DNA of 64,000 nt from assembly GCA_032260385.1 (NCBI GenBank), contig JAVVEL010000006.1, positions 1 to 64,000 of the forward strand. Reading direction: 5' to 3'. Shown in pieces: positions 16,930 to 26,006 of the stretch; the stretch's first letter is position 1; each line of letters opens with the position of its first letter. The notes below the pieces were generated by a model. The model saw nothing but the letters and a program-made list of their open reading frames with translations, was not told the origin of the DNA and ran no database searches. The translations under genes and the position numbers were made by a program. This DNA is from UBA9300 sp032260385 (GTDB taxonomy: Bacteria; Bacteroidota; Bacteroidia; Bacteroidales; VadinHA17).

Positions 16930-19900
16930 TTATTGCAATATCTTATCAAGGGTTATATTATTCTCCTTAAAGAATTCAACATACCTTGACCAGTGCTCGT
17001 CTATAAATGAGTCAATCATTTCTTCAGCCTTATCCATTGCATCAACAGCTTTGTTTACCGATTCCTCATCGGACTGGGTGAGAGCTCCCGTGGCAGTATA
17101 TAGTACGTTAATGCCAAACATATCTCTCGAAAGGCCTTCCCTTCGGTTGGTAAGCGATCTGAGAATATTGTTATATTCTTTATTGACAGAATCATATACC
17201 TCTTTATGCTTATCTGCGAAGGGCATATCATCTTTAATCAAGTCATTCATCTTCGTAAGATTCTGCCTCATTTCCGTGAAGCTTTTATACTTCGCATTGT
17301 AATCCCTGATTCTTGACTGCAGGGCAAGAGCACGTGACCGGTTCGCCTTAATGGCATCCACGTCAGGCATTGGCATCCTGGGATCATTATTGATCGTGAT
17401 ATCAGCTGTGGAATTTGCCTTATCCTTATTCAAAAAGAGTTTATATGTACCGGGCAGTACCCGTGCGCCCCTGCGGAAACGGAAATAATTACGACCCCCT
17501 TCGCTTTCTTCATCCATTATTACTCCGGGCATTTCAGGTGCATCCATGGTATAATCCCACAGTATCCTGTTGACCCCTTTCTTATAATCGGCGGTAATTT
17601 TTCTGAGGGTGTCACCGTCTTCATTCAGAACGAATAAATTCAATTTATCATCATTAGCGTCCTTGCCCGAATAGAATGAAATCAGGGCTGCATTTGGCTT
17701 ATTATCCCCTTCGTATAATGCATCTCCCCTGAAATAATATCCCGGCAGGTTTTTAGTCTCAGCCATGGTGGCTTCGGGTGGTTCGAAAAGTACGATATCC
17801 TGTTTCAGCAAATCATCAGCGCCACCTGCCATTTTCCTGAGAGGCACTATATCATCTATTATCCAGACCGAACGTCCGAAAGTACCTATGACGAGGTCGT
17901 TTTCCCGGCTTTGTATGGCCATGTCATAGGTTGATACCGTAGGATAGTCCACTGTCCACCTGTTCCAGGACTCAGATCCGTCAAAACTTACATAGAGTCC
18001 ATACTCTGTACCGGCAAACATGAGATTGGCTTCAACGGGATCCTGCACAAAGCAAAGTACATAGCCCCATACATCATTGTCATCAACTATCCGTTCCCAT
18101 GATTTACCGTAGTCTTCAGTTCTGTACATGTAAGCACTGTAGTCTCCCGTCCTGTAATTATTTACAACTACAAAGGCCTCGCCTTCATTATGTTCGGAAG
18201 CTGTGATCTGTGGTATCCATGCTCCCGGAGGCATGCCTTTTATATTCTGCCCCACTTCAGACCAGTTTTCTCCGCCGTCCCTTGTGATATGCAGCTTGCC
18301 GTCATCAGAACCGGTCCATATAAGCCCTTCTTTCAGAGGGCTTGGCTCAATAGTGATCAATGTACAGTGATTTTCGGCACCTGTTGCATCAATAGTGAGA
18401 CCTCCGCTTTGTCTTTGCTTTTGCTTTTCCGGATCGTTGCTTGTAAGATCGGGTGATATTTTTTCCCATTTGTCGCCCCGGTTGGTGCTCTTATGGACAA
18501 ACTGGCTGCCAAAATAAATAGTATTATTATCAAAGGGATCCTGTGCAAGGGCTGCATTCCAGTTAAAGCGCAATCTCTCGTCTCCCTCAGCTGCGGGCCT
18601 GATACTTGCACCGTTTCCGGTCTGTAAATCAACGCGCCTGAGGGCGCCACCCTGTGATTGGGCATAACAATATCTTGGATCGCCCGGTACGGGTAGGGCG
18701 TCAAAACCATCGCCTCCAATCAGAAAATCCCAGAATTCATTTATTATACCGCCATTGGTCCAGGTATAGGCAGGACCTCTCCAGGAGCCATTATCCTGTA
18801 ATCCGCCGTAAACATTATAGGGCTTCTCCATATCCACGGCAATATGGTAGAACTGACCTACGGGCAGGTTGGTGATATGCCTCCATGATTTGCCCATATC
18901 ATATGTTATTGCAAGCCCGCCGTCATTTCCTTCCATCATATGCTTCGGATTCTCCGGGTTTATCCACCAGGCATGGCGGTCGAGGTGAACCGTCTCGCCT
19001 ATTGAAATAGGGAAAGTCAGACCACCGTCTTCACTCACATTGACCCCTGAAAAAAGAGTATATATCCTGTTTTCATTTGAGGGGTCCACATAAATTTCTG
19101 CATAGTAGAAAGGCCTGGAACCTATGTTTTCCGTTCCTCTCTTTTCCCAGCTAAAGCCGCCATCGGTGGAGCGGTATATTGCATTGGTTTCAGATTCAAC
19201 ATAAGCATATACGTAATCAGGCCTGCTATGTGCAATGGCCAGGCCTATCCTTCCAAGTTTCTCAGGCAGGCCTTCAGTAATCTTTTTAAAGCTTTCTCCT
19301 CCATCCAGTGTTATGTATAAGCCTGATCCTTCACCGCCTGAATTAAAAAACCATGGCCATCTCTGGTGGTCCCACATTGCCACTATTATTTTATCCGGGT
19401 TGTGAGGATCCATCACCATCTCGGCAACACCTGATGACTCATTGGTATACAATACCTTCTTCCATGTTTTGCCTCCGTTAGTAGTCTTATATAAACCTCT
19501 TTCCTCGTTTGGTCCCCAGGGACTGCCTATGGCGCCAACGTAAACAATATCACTGTTATTCGGATTAATGAGAATCCTGTGAATATGCCTGGTGTTTTCA
19601 AGCCCGACAAGTTCCCATGTTTTTCCTGCATCAAGGCTCTTGTAAAGACCGTATCCCCCTGTAATACTGTTTCTTGGATTACCTTCTCCTGTTCCCGCCC
19701 AGATGATATCAGGACGTTGTGGGTCAATAGCCAGGGCACCTATAGAGGCTACCTCTTGGTCATCAAAAACGGGTTCGAATTTTGTTCCTCCCCCCGTCGT
19801 CTTCCATAATCCGCCTGAGGCGGTTCCAACATAAAATATCTCGGTGTCAATGGGGTCAGCAGCAATGGCTGTCACCCGGCCGCTCATGCCGGACGGACCA

Positions 19901-20010
19901 ATATTTCTGGGCTTAAGCCCGTGAAAAAGATCCATGTCAACTTCCTGGGCATTAAGGTTAATCAATAATCCCAGGAATAAGGCAGTAATAAGTGCTTTTT
20001 TAGGTAACAT
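16930..20010 (-). CDS. Exported BNR-repeat/sortilin (VPS10)-like beta-propeller protein
   Basis: 1026 aa. Signal peptide MLPKKALITALFLGLLINLNAQ with a Gln after the cleavage site region. The body consists of many BNR/Asp-box repeats (SLDAGKTWE, NGGKTWKK, LDGGESFKK, DGGFSWEK, RDGGENWSE, EDYGKSWER) with intervening propeller strands, the architecture annotated as glycosyl hydrolase or VPS10/sortilin-like in Bacteroidota. A C-terminal part after about residue 750 has DYKKGVNRILWDYTMDAPEMPG and a beta-rich domain (LPGTYKLFLNK), then a helical tail. No sialidase RIP motif was recognised, so enzymatic activity is doubtful. It appears to be monocistronic. Extracellular or periplasmic location is supported; function is unknown. 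Confidence 0.85.
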   Translation of the reverse strand: MLPKKALITALFLGLLINLNAQEVDMDLFHGLKPRNIGPSGMSGRVTAIAADPIDTEIFYVGTASGGLWKTTGGGTKFEPVFDDQEVASIGALAIDPQRPDIIWAGTGEGNPRNSITGGYGLYKSLDAGKTWELVGLENTRHIHRILINPNNSDIVYVGAIGSPWGPNEERGLYKTTNGGKTWKKVLYTNESSGVAEMVMDPHNPDKIIVAMWDHQRWPWFFNSGGEGSGLYITLDGGESFKKITEGLPEKLGRIGLAIAHSRPDYVYAYVESETNAIYRSTDGGFSWEKRGTENIGSRPFYYAEIYVDPSNENRIYTLFSGVNVSEDGGLTFPISIGETVHLDRHAWWINPENPKHMMEGNDGGLAITYDMGKSWRHITNLPVGQFYHIAVDMEKPYNVYGGLQDNGSWRGPAYTWTNGGIINEFWDFLIGGDGFDALPVPGDPRYCYAQSQGGALRRVDLQTGNGASIRPAAEGDERLRFNWNAALAQDPFDNNTIYFGSQFVHKSTNRGDKWEKISPDLTSNDPEKQKQRQSGGLTIDATGAENHCTLITIEPSPLKEGLIWTGSDDGKLHITRDGGENWSEVGQNIKGMPPGAWIPQITASEHNEGEAFVVVNNYRTGDYSAYMYRTEDYGKSWERIVDDNDVWGYVLCFVQDPVEANLMFAGTEYGLYVSFDGSESWNRWTVDYPTVSTYDMAIQSRENDLVIGTFGRSVWIIDDIVPLRKMAGGADDLLKQDIVLFEPPEATMAETKNLPGYYFRGDALYEGDNKPNAALISFYSGKDANDDKLNLFVLNEDGDTLRKITADYKKGVNRILWDYTMDAPEMPGVIMDEESEGGRNYFRFRRGARVLPGTYKLFLNKDKANSTADITINNDPRMPMPDVDAIKANRSRALALQSRIRDYNAKYKSFTEMRQNLTKMNDLIKDDMPFADKHKEVYDSVNKEYNNILRSLTNRREGLSRDMFGINVLYTATGALTQSDEESVNKAVDAMDKAEEMIDSFIDEHWSRYVEFFKENNITLDKILQ

Positions 20011-20104
20011 TTAAATAGGCTTTGGTTATTATATGCGGCAATTTATTAAAAAGAATCAATTAAGACCCTTTCTGGATTGATGTTTAAGAATACATAATTT
20101 TTTA

Positions 20105-20815
20105 TTAATGTTTTTCCCCGATAATAAATATAGCAGGTTTCTTATCAAGGTCAGGAAAACCAGATTTCTGCCATTCAGAAACAGACCTGGTCATAATGAA
20201 TTCCCCGGGCAGACTTATATTGGATGCAATACAGAGATAAGTCTTACCGTTCAGTGCCGCAGCAATATCATGTAAAAGCTTCATATTACGGTAGGGGGTT
20301 TCCATGAATATCTGGCTTTGTCCTCCACTAATCTTTGCTTCCAGCTTCTTAATTTCCTTTATACGTTCCGACCTTTCAATGGGAAGATAACCGTTAAAGG
20401 CAAAATTCTGGCCATTAAGTCCTGAGGCCATAAGGGCGAGGAATATGGAAGAAGGACCGGTTAAAGGAATAACCCTGATGCCATTTGAATGAGCCAACAT
20501 TACGAGTTTTGAGCCCGGGTCAGCAACCGATGGTATACCGGCTTCACTCATCAGACCTGTATCAATTCCCTGCCTCAAAAAGCTAATCATGCTTTCAAGT
20601 TCATCAGTCCGGGTATGCTTGTTCAGCAGAATGAACTCACAATCGTCAATGGGAAATTCAGGGTCTATCATCCTGAGATACCTGCGGGCACTGCGGACAT
20701 CTTCAACAATGAATTTTCTCAGAGAGACGCTTAGCTCCAGTACCCTGGCCGGAATTACATAGGTGTAATCATCAGATCCGAGTGTAACAGGTAACAGATA
20801 TAATTTGCCATTCAC
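20105..20815 (-). CDS. RsmI-like SAM-dependent methyltransferase (tetrapyrrole methylase fold)
   Basis: 236 aa. The segment GLMSEAGIPSVADPGSKLVMLAHSNGIRVIPLTGPSSIFLALMASGLNGQNFAFNGYLP matches the RsmI (16S rRNA C1402 ribose 2'-O-methyltransferase) part of the tetrapyrrole methylase superfamily (usual xxSDAGxPxIxDPG and PGPSAxxxALxxSGL). It is a divergent, Bacteroidota-specific branch: the canonical N-terminal GNLGDI loop is replaced by PVTLGSDDYTYVIP, and the NKHTRTDE part keeps the H-N-E-like region in altered form. Hence the rRNA target is likely but not certain. It is divergent from the metallohydrolase gene. No promoter box was recognised. Confidence 0.85.
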   Translation of the reverse strand: MNGKLYLLPVTLGSDDYTYVIPARVLELSVSLRKFIVEDVRSARRYLRMIDPEFPIDDCEFILLNKHTRTDELESMISFLRQGIDTGLMSEAGIPSVADPGSKLVMLAHSNGIRVIPLTGPSSIFLALMASGLNGQNFAFNGYLPIERSERIKEIKKLEAKISGGQSQIFMETPYRNMKLLHDIAAALNGKTYLCIASNISLPGEFIMTRSVSEWQKSGFPDLDKKPAIFIIGEKH

Positions 20816-20918
20816 GATTTTGGATTTTGTCCGAAATTAATAAAAAATAGCCTTACCATGAAGAAGCCGGGTTCAGGAAGTCAATTATTTTGCTTTATTT
20901 TGAGTACTTAAAATACAC

Positions 20919-21683
20919 ATGGTGAAAATAACTTTTCTTGGTACCGGCACCTCCCAGGGCGTTCCGGTTATTGCCTGCAACTGCAGAACCTGTAAATCGA
21001 CAGACAGCAGGGATAAACGACTCAGAACGTCTTTGCTGATAGAAACGGAGAAACAGAATATAGTCATTGATGCAGGACCCGACTTCAGGCAGCAGATGCT
21101 AAGGGCAGGGGTAGAGAAACTTGACAGTATACTGCTGACTCATGAGCATAAAGACCATATAGGCGGAATGGATGACGTAAGAGCATATAATTACATAAGC
21201 AAAAAACCAATAGACATATACTGTGACGAAAGAGTTCAAAAAGCAGTAAAAAGGGAATATCCCTATGTCTTCTCGGAACATAAATATCCCGGGGTTCCAC
21301 AGATGAACCTGATCAGAATGAATGATGATCCCTTTGAACTGGGTGATTTAAAGGTGCTGCCTGTTAGAGTGCATCACTACAGATTGCCGGTTTATGGTTT
21401 CAGGATCGGTGATTTTGCATATATCACAGATGCCAATTATATATCAGAGGATAACAAGAAAAAACTTCTGGGAGTTAAATACATGGTAATTAATGCACTT
21501 AGAAAAGAAAAACACCTTTCTCATTTTAACCTTAGGGAAGCGCTTGAGTTAATTGACGAAATTTCCCCCAGAAAAGCATTTATTACTCATATAAGTCACC
21601 AGATGGGTTTGCATGATGATGTGTCGAAGGAATTACCGGCCAGCGTGGAATTGGCTTATGATGGAATGAATGTTGAAATATGA
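20919..21683 (+). CDS. PhnP-like metallo-beta-lactamase-fold hydrolase
   Basis: 254-aa cytoplasmic zinc or manganese hydrolase. Seen: LGTGTSQGVPVIACNCRTCKS at the start (the extra Cys-rich loop characteristic of PhnP/cyclic phosphodiesterase-type members), D-A-G-P-D-F after the second strand, THEHKDHIGG with the metal motif H75-x-H77-x-D79-H80, VHHYRLPVYGFRI, ITDANY and ITHISHQMG. All expected ligands are present. No phn genes are nearby, so the substrate (a cyclic phosphate or cyclic nucleotide in related proteins) cannot be assigned. It ends 11 bases before the convergent small lipoprotein gene. Confidence 0.9.
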   Translation: MVKITFLGTGTSQGVPVIACNCRTCKSTDSRDKRLRTSLLIETEKQNIVIDAGPDFRQQMLRAGVEKLDSILLTHEHKDHIGGMDDVRAYNYISKKPIDIYCDERVQKAVKREYPYVFSEHKYPGVPQMNLIRMNDDPFELGDLKVLPVRVHHYRLPVYGFRIGDFAYITDANYISEDNKKKLLGVKYMVINALRKEKHLSHFNLREALELIDEISPRKAFITHISHQMGLHDDVSKELPASVELAYDGMNVEI

Positions 21684-21694
21684 ACAGGATCTAA

Positions 21695-21892
21695 TCAATA
21701 CCGGTGTTTCCTGTAACTCCTTTTAAGCTTCTTCTGGTACTCATTAGAAAAGAAATACTTGTTTCTGCCCAGCTGGGTGGCGTTGATATATGAATTCCTT
21801 TTCTTTCTGGCATATGGATTCTGCCTTGATGCAAAACAAGAAGTTATAAATATTACGACAATCATTAAAATTAAGTACTTGAGGTACTTCAT
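21695..21892 (-). CDS. Small lipoprotein, 65 aa, unknown function
   Basis: The reading frame extends to 21922 but the natural start is the ATG at 21892, giving MKYLKYLILMIVVIFITSC with a good lipobox (ITSC, Cys19). The mature part is 47 residues, strikingly basic and tyrosine/asparagine-rich (ASRQNPYARKKRNSYINATQLGRNKYFFSNEYQKKLKRSYRKHRY in pieces), with no recognisable domain. Small basic lipoproteins of this sort recur in Bacteroidota genomes. Convergent with the PhnP-like gene. Confidence 0.7.
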   Translation of the reverse strand: MKYLKYLILMIVVIFITSCFASRQNPYARKKRNSYINATQLGRNKYFFSNEYQKKLKRSYRKHRY

Positions 21893-22068
21893 ATTTATAT
21901 TCCGGGTATTTATTTTGTGCATTATATCAACTAAAAGTACAATTATTTTGGGTAAATATAAAGAACATCACATATATTTACGGATGCGGAAGCAAAAAGT
22001 TATATACCGGTTTGAGTTTTTTTTAAACCATGGCCGGAATAACCCTGTTCAAAAATTAAAATTCTGAA

Positions 22069-24840
22069 ATGAAGAAATATCTTATCCCCTTGCTGGCCAT
22101 CTTATTTATTTCCCTGCAGCCTTTGAAATCGCAGGAACTGGAAAATTTTGGTGTCTCCACCGGTGAAGGCTTAAGGATTGAAAAACTTATCTTGAGTGAT
22201 AGCACCGAAGCAGGAGAGAACCTGTCATGCCCTGTTTTCAGTTTCGAGCTTAACGGTGGATACCATCTTTCAAGCGACGTCAATGCAAGCCTTGCAGGTA
22301 CACGCTTTCTAATGAGTTTTGAGAATTCACTGCGTGTCTCATATACCTCATATGGAGGAGGTTACCCAGGTTGGAGGGGAGAGATAAATTTTCAAAACAA
22401 AGGATTTGATACCATAGAGATAAGCAATGTTTTACCACTGGGAGAAGACTCCCTTAATGTATATATTACAGGCAAGGGGCCATGGAACCTGGCGAGGGCA
22501 TATTTGCACCGCCCCGGCTATGAGCCGCTAAGGCTTGTTCTTCCTGACAATGCATGGGAACTTGGTTTTTCAATAAAACAAATTACCGTCGATACATCCC
22601 TTGCAATGCTGGCCAGGAGAGGTAGAACCAACGGAGCCATTGAGCGCAGGTACAGTACCCTGCTTCCGCCGGGAACAATGGCATCCTTCAATCTTTACGG
22701 GGAAGTTTTTACCGGTCTGTGGCAGGATGGTTTGAAGCTTATCTTCAGGGACAGATACCTTTACGACCTGACGGAATTTGATAACAGCCTGTTTGAGAGG
22801 GACGACCTGAAGTGGATCCGGAAATCATACCTGGCCATATTGCAGCAGGCATGGGATAAATCCTTTTATGACAGGTTTGAAGGGAAATATCACTACGGGG
22901 AACAATTGAAGGAATATAATATGCTCTTTGGATATCCGGATGTTTACGGGATATGGCCAACATGGCCACGCCTTGGAGTTGACCAGAGGAACCAGTGGGA
23001 TCTTTATGACGACCTGCCGGGAGGCACCGGGCAACTGAGAAATTTTGCACGAATGTCAAGACAGAATAATACCAGGTTTTTTATTGCCTATAACCCATGG
23101 GATAAGAGTACGAGACAGGAAAATCCTTATGCGGGAATGGCGCGCCTGATAAAAGAGATTGAAGCCGACGGCGTGGTGCTGGATACTCGCGGGAGCTCAA
23201 GCTATGAGCTACAGGCTGCTGCTGACAGTGTCAGGGACGGAGTGGTAATGTATTCCGAAGGGATGGCAATAACAAAGGATATGCCGGGAATAGTGTCAGG
23301 AAGGGTCCATAATGCTATTTTTCTTGCCCCTGAACTGAACCTTAACAAGGTGATAAAACCTGAATTTGCCATTTTCAGAGTGCTTGATGTGGGAGAAGCA
23401 ATACTGCACCGTGAAATAGCCGTTGCATTCTTTAACGGTTATGGTTCAGAGCTGAATCTTTACAGGCCCGGAAGATATCATCAGGTCGACCGGGATTATG
23501 AATATCTTGCCAGAACAACGATGATACTCAGGGAAAACAGTGACGCCTTTCTGGATAATGACTGGCAACCACTGATCGGACAGGGTAAGGACCGGCTACA
23601 TATAAACATGTGGAAGAGTGGTGATAAAACAATATATTCAGTGTTAAACATGGACCCTGCCGGTTGCGAAGAACCCTTATTAGAAATTGAAAATGAGGAG
23701 GGCTATCACTATGTAAGCCTCTGGCATCACAGGGAACTGGAACCTGTAAAGTCAGGCACCAGGGCTCTTGTTACTGTATCAACAGACCCTTTTCATCCTT
23801 CTTACTCAGGAACAAGGATGGAAGGCAGTCTTGACTGTATAGCCCGTTTCCCTGAATTACTGAGTGTTAAAATGGCACGGGATAGCCTGTTTATCAGCAG
23901 CCGGCTAAAGGGTCTCCTTAAGATTTGGAATCAAAAGCCTTCATACCGGTCTGAAGCAGTTGAGTTAGACTTGAACGATTCAGTAAAACTTGATGTTAAT
24001 ACCCTCTTCCCGTCTTATGAGGGGAAGATAATAATTCAACTCTTTAATGTCGGATTACTTGCAGATGAGGTTGTTACGGAATTCAGGGGAGGCATGCCCT
24101 GGCTGATAAGCAAGGTGGAAAGGACAGAAGCCCACAGGGGTAAATATCCCAGGGATATGCTACTGATACCGTCTGCGCAGTTAAGTTATGAACTGAAATC
24201 AAATGATGATTTTATACCATACCCCGGGAGCAGTAAAGAAATTGTGCATCATATAGATTCTTTCCTTATTGATAAATTCCCTGTAACCAATGAGCAGTAC
24301 TACATGTTTATAAGTGAAACAGGCTACCTGCCCTCCGATACCGTAAATTACCTTAAACACTGGATTAACGGGATATATGAGCAGGGAAAGGAAAAATACC
24401 CGCTTGTCTATGTCAGCCTCGAAGATGCAAAAGCATACGCCCGGTGGGCAGGGAAGAGGCTGCCCACTGAAGCGGAATGGCAACTTGCAGCCAGGGGTAC
24501 AGATAATCGTTTATGGCCCTGGGGGGATGAATTTCATGGGACAAAGTGTAATAATGCTTTTGGACGACCCACGCCCGTTGACGCTTTCAGTAAGGGTCAG
24601 AGCCCCTATGGAGTAATGGACATGGTAGGCAATGTATGGCAGCTCACAAATGATGTTTATGATAACGGGATATATTATTTCGTAATAATTAGGGGAGGGA
24701 GTTATTACAAGCCCACCTCAAGCTGGTGGTACGTCCAGGGAGGACCACAGTCACTGGATAAGCGGCAGATGCTCCTTCTGGTATCCCCGGGTTTCGACAG
24801 GAATGCCACCGTAGGATTCCGGTGCGTAAGAGATATTTAA
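22069..24840 (+). CDS. Exported protein with TIM-barrel-like centre and C-terminal FGE/SUMF1-like domain
   Basis: 923 aa. Signal peptide MKKYLIPLLAILFISLQPLKSQ. Residues about 25-200 look like a beta-sandwich; about 280-520 resemble a glycosidase-like barrel (YGIWPTWPRLGVDQRNQWDLY, EADGVVLDTRG with D372, VMYSEGM with E397); about 690-923 is a formylglycine-generating-enzyme-like fold (DSFLIDKFPVTNEQYYMFISETGYLP, YARWAGKRLPTEAEWQLAARG, PYGVMDMVGNVWQLTND, IRGGSYY, TVGFRCVRDI). The CxxxxC pair that FGE uses for catalysis is absent: the segment after RGGSYY contains no cysteine. The domain is therefore probably not a sulfatase activator. Glycosidase assignment is tentative. It is monocistronic and convergent with galK (4 bases apart). 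Confidence 0.75.
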   Translation: MKKYLIPLLAILFISLQPLKSQELENFGVSTGEGLRIEKLILSDSTEAGENLSCPVFSFELNGGYHLSSDVNASLAGTRFLMSFENSLRVSYTSYGGGYPGWRGEINFQNKGFDTIEISNVLPLGEDSLNVYITGKGPWNLARAYLHRPGYEPLRLVLPDNAWELGFSIKQITVDTSLAMLARRGRTNGAIERRYSTLLPPGTMASFNLYGEVFTGLWQDGLKLIFRDRYLYDLTEFDNSLFERDDLKWIRKSYLAILQQAWDKSFYDRFEGKYHYGEQLKEYNMLFGYPDVYGIWPTWPRLGVDQRNQWDLYDDLPGGTGQLRNFARMSRQNNTRFFIAYNPWDKSTRQENPYAGMARLIKEIEADGVVLDTRGSSSYELQAAADSVRDGVVMYSEGMAITKDMPGIVSGRVHNAIFLAPELNLNKVIKPEFAIFRVLDVGEAILHREIAVAFFNGYGSELNLYRPGRYHQVDRDYEYLARTTMILRENSDAFLDNDWQPLIGQGKDRLHINMWKSGDKTIYSVLNMDPAGCEEPLLEIENEEGYHYVSLWHHRELEPVKSGTRALVTVSTDPFHPSYSGTRMEGSLDCIARFPELLSVKMARDSLFISSRLKGLLKIWNQKPSYRSEAVELDLNDSVKLDVNTLFPSYEGKIIIQLFNVGLLADEVVTEFRGGMPWLISKVERTEAHRGKYPRDMLLIPSAQLSYELKSNDDFIPYPGSSKEIVHHIDSFLIDKFPVTNEQYYMFISETGYLPSDTVNYLKHWINGIYEQGKEKYPLVYVSLEDAKAYARWAGKRLPTEAEWQLAARGTDNRLWPWGDEFHGTKCNNAFGRPTPVDAFSKGQSPYGVMDMVGNVWQLTNDVYDNGIYYFVIIRGGSYYKPTSSWWYVQGGPQSLDKRQMLLLVSPGFDRNATVGFRCVRDI

Positions 24841-24844
24841 TGGA

Positions 24845-26005
24845 TTATATGTGCCTTACCCCATCCTCAATGGTGGGAAGGTAGAAATCGGCTTTCAGCC
24901 CTGTTGCAGAGGTATAGGACCTGTCAAGTTTTTCGATAAAGCTGTCAACCATGTTTTTTGCCACAATACTGACGCTGCAGCCGCCAAAACCGGCACCGGT
25001 CATCCTGCTGCCAAGAGTGCCGTCGATTTCACGTGCCTCATACACAATTGTATCCAGCTCTTTACCTGTTACTTCATAATCGTTCCTGAGAGAGTCGTGC
25101 GACTCATTCATTAATTTGCCAAACTTGATTAAGTCGCCATTGTGAAGGACATTCACTGCCTGCAGGACCCTGTGATTTTCTGTTATAACGTGCCTTGCCC
25201 TCTTTCGTACTGTTTCATCAGGAATAAGTTCACCGATCAGGTGGAGGTCATTGATGCTTAACTCGCTGAGGTAACCTATCCGGAATTTGCTGTTAAGGTA
25301 GTCCACAGCCTTTTCGCATTCGGCACGCCGCTCATTGTATTTTGAATCAGTGAGTCCTCTCCGCTTATTGGTGTTGCTAATAACCAACTGGTATTCACCA
25401 AGCTTAACAGGAATGACATCATACTTGAGAGTACCGCAGTTCAGGAAGATGGCCTTTCCCTTCTCACCCATTCCAACAGCAAACTGATCCATTATGCCAC
25501 AATTCATTCCCACAAAAGAATTTTCAGCATGCTGGCTTAGTTTGACCATATCAAGTATTGAAAGGCCTGCCTCAAAAAGTTCATTCACCGCATAGGCCGT
25601 GACCATTTCTATGGATGCTGAGGAAGAGAGGCCTGCTCCATTGGGAATGTCACCGTAAAAAAGCATTTCCATGCCTCCGGGTTTTATACCCCTGCCAGGA
25701 AACTCTGAGATTACACCGAGAGGGTAGTTAACCCATTGTCCGTCTTTATTTTTTTTTATATCGCCTGTCTTCTGTATATCTGAAAAATCAAAGTTTAAAG
25801 TGTTCAGCAAGAGCATATCATCATTTCTCTTTCTGACAAGAAGATAGGTGCCGTAATTAAGTGCACAGGGCAGAACAAAGCCATTATTGTAATCGGTATG
25901 CTCGCCTATGAGGTTAAGCCTGCCGGGGCAGAAAAAAATAACAGGAGCATCTGTCCTGTTATCATAATTTTTATAGAACTCTTCCCGGAGTTTTGACAGT
26001 TCCAT
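24845..26005 (-). CDS. galK: Galactokinase
   Basis: 386-aa GHMP-family kinase that phosphorylates galactose at C1 (Leloir pathway). Seen: CPGRLNLIGEHTDYNNGFVLP (galactokinase signature, residues about 26-46), the ATP loop PNGAGLSSSAS, CGIMDQFAVGMG with the catalytic Asp and MTGAGFGGCSVSIVAKN at the C-terminus. The gene begins one base after the dnaA stop (dnaA TAG at 26009-26007, galK ATG at 26005), so it is almost certainly translated from the dnaA mRNA, an unusual partnership. No galT or galE is in the window. Confidence 0.97.
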   Translation of the reverse strand: MELSKLREEFYKNYDNRTDAPVIFFCPGRLNLIGEHTDYNNGFVLPCALNYGTYLLVRKRNDDMLLLNTLNFDFSDIQKTGDIKKNKDGQWVNYPLGVISEFPGRGIKPGGMEMLFYGDIPNGAGLSSSASIEMVTAYAVNELFEAGLSILDMVKLSQHAENSFVGMNCGIMDQFAVGMGEKGKAIFLNCGTLKYDVIPVKLGEYQLVISNTNKRRGLTDSKYNERRAECEKAVDYLNSKFRIGYLSELSINDLHLIGELIPDETVRKRARHVITENHRVLQAVNVLHNGDLIKFGKLMNESHDSLRNDYEVTGKELDTIVYEAREIDGTLGSRMTGAGFGGCSVSIVAKNMVDSFIEKLDRSYTSATGLKADFYLPTIEDGVRHI

Positions 26006-26006
26006 A

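Noticed and set aside
24130..24840. Sulfatase-activating enzyme (FGE) function
   Set aside because: The catalytic CxxxxC is missing and no sulfatase gene is nearby.
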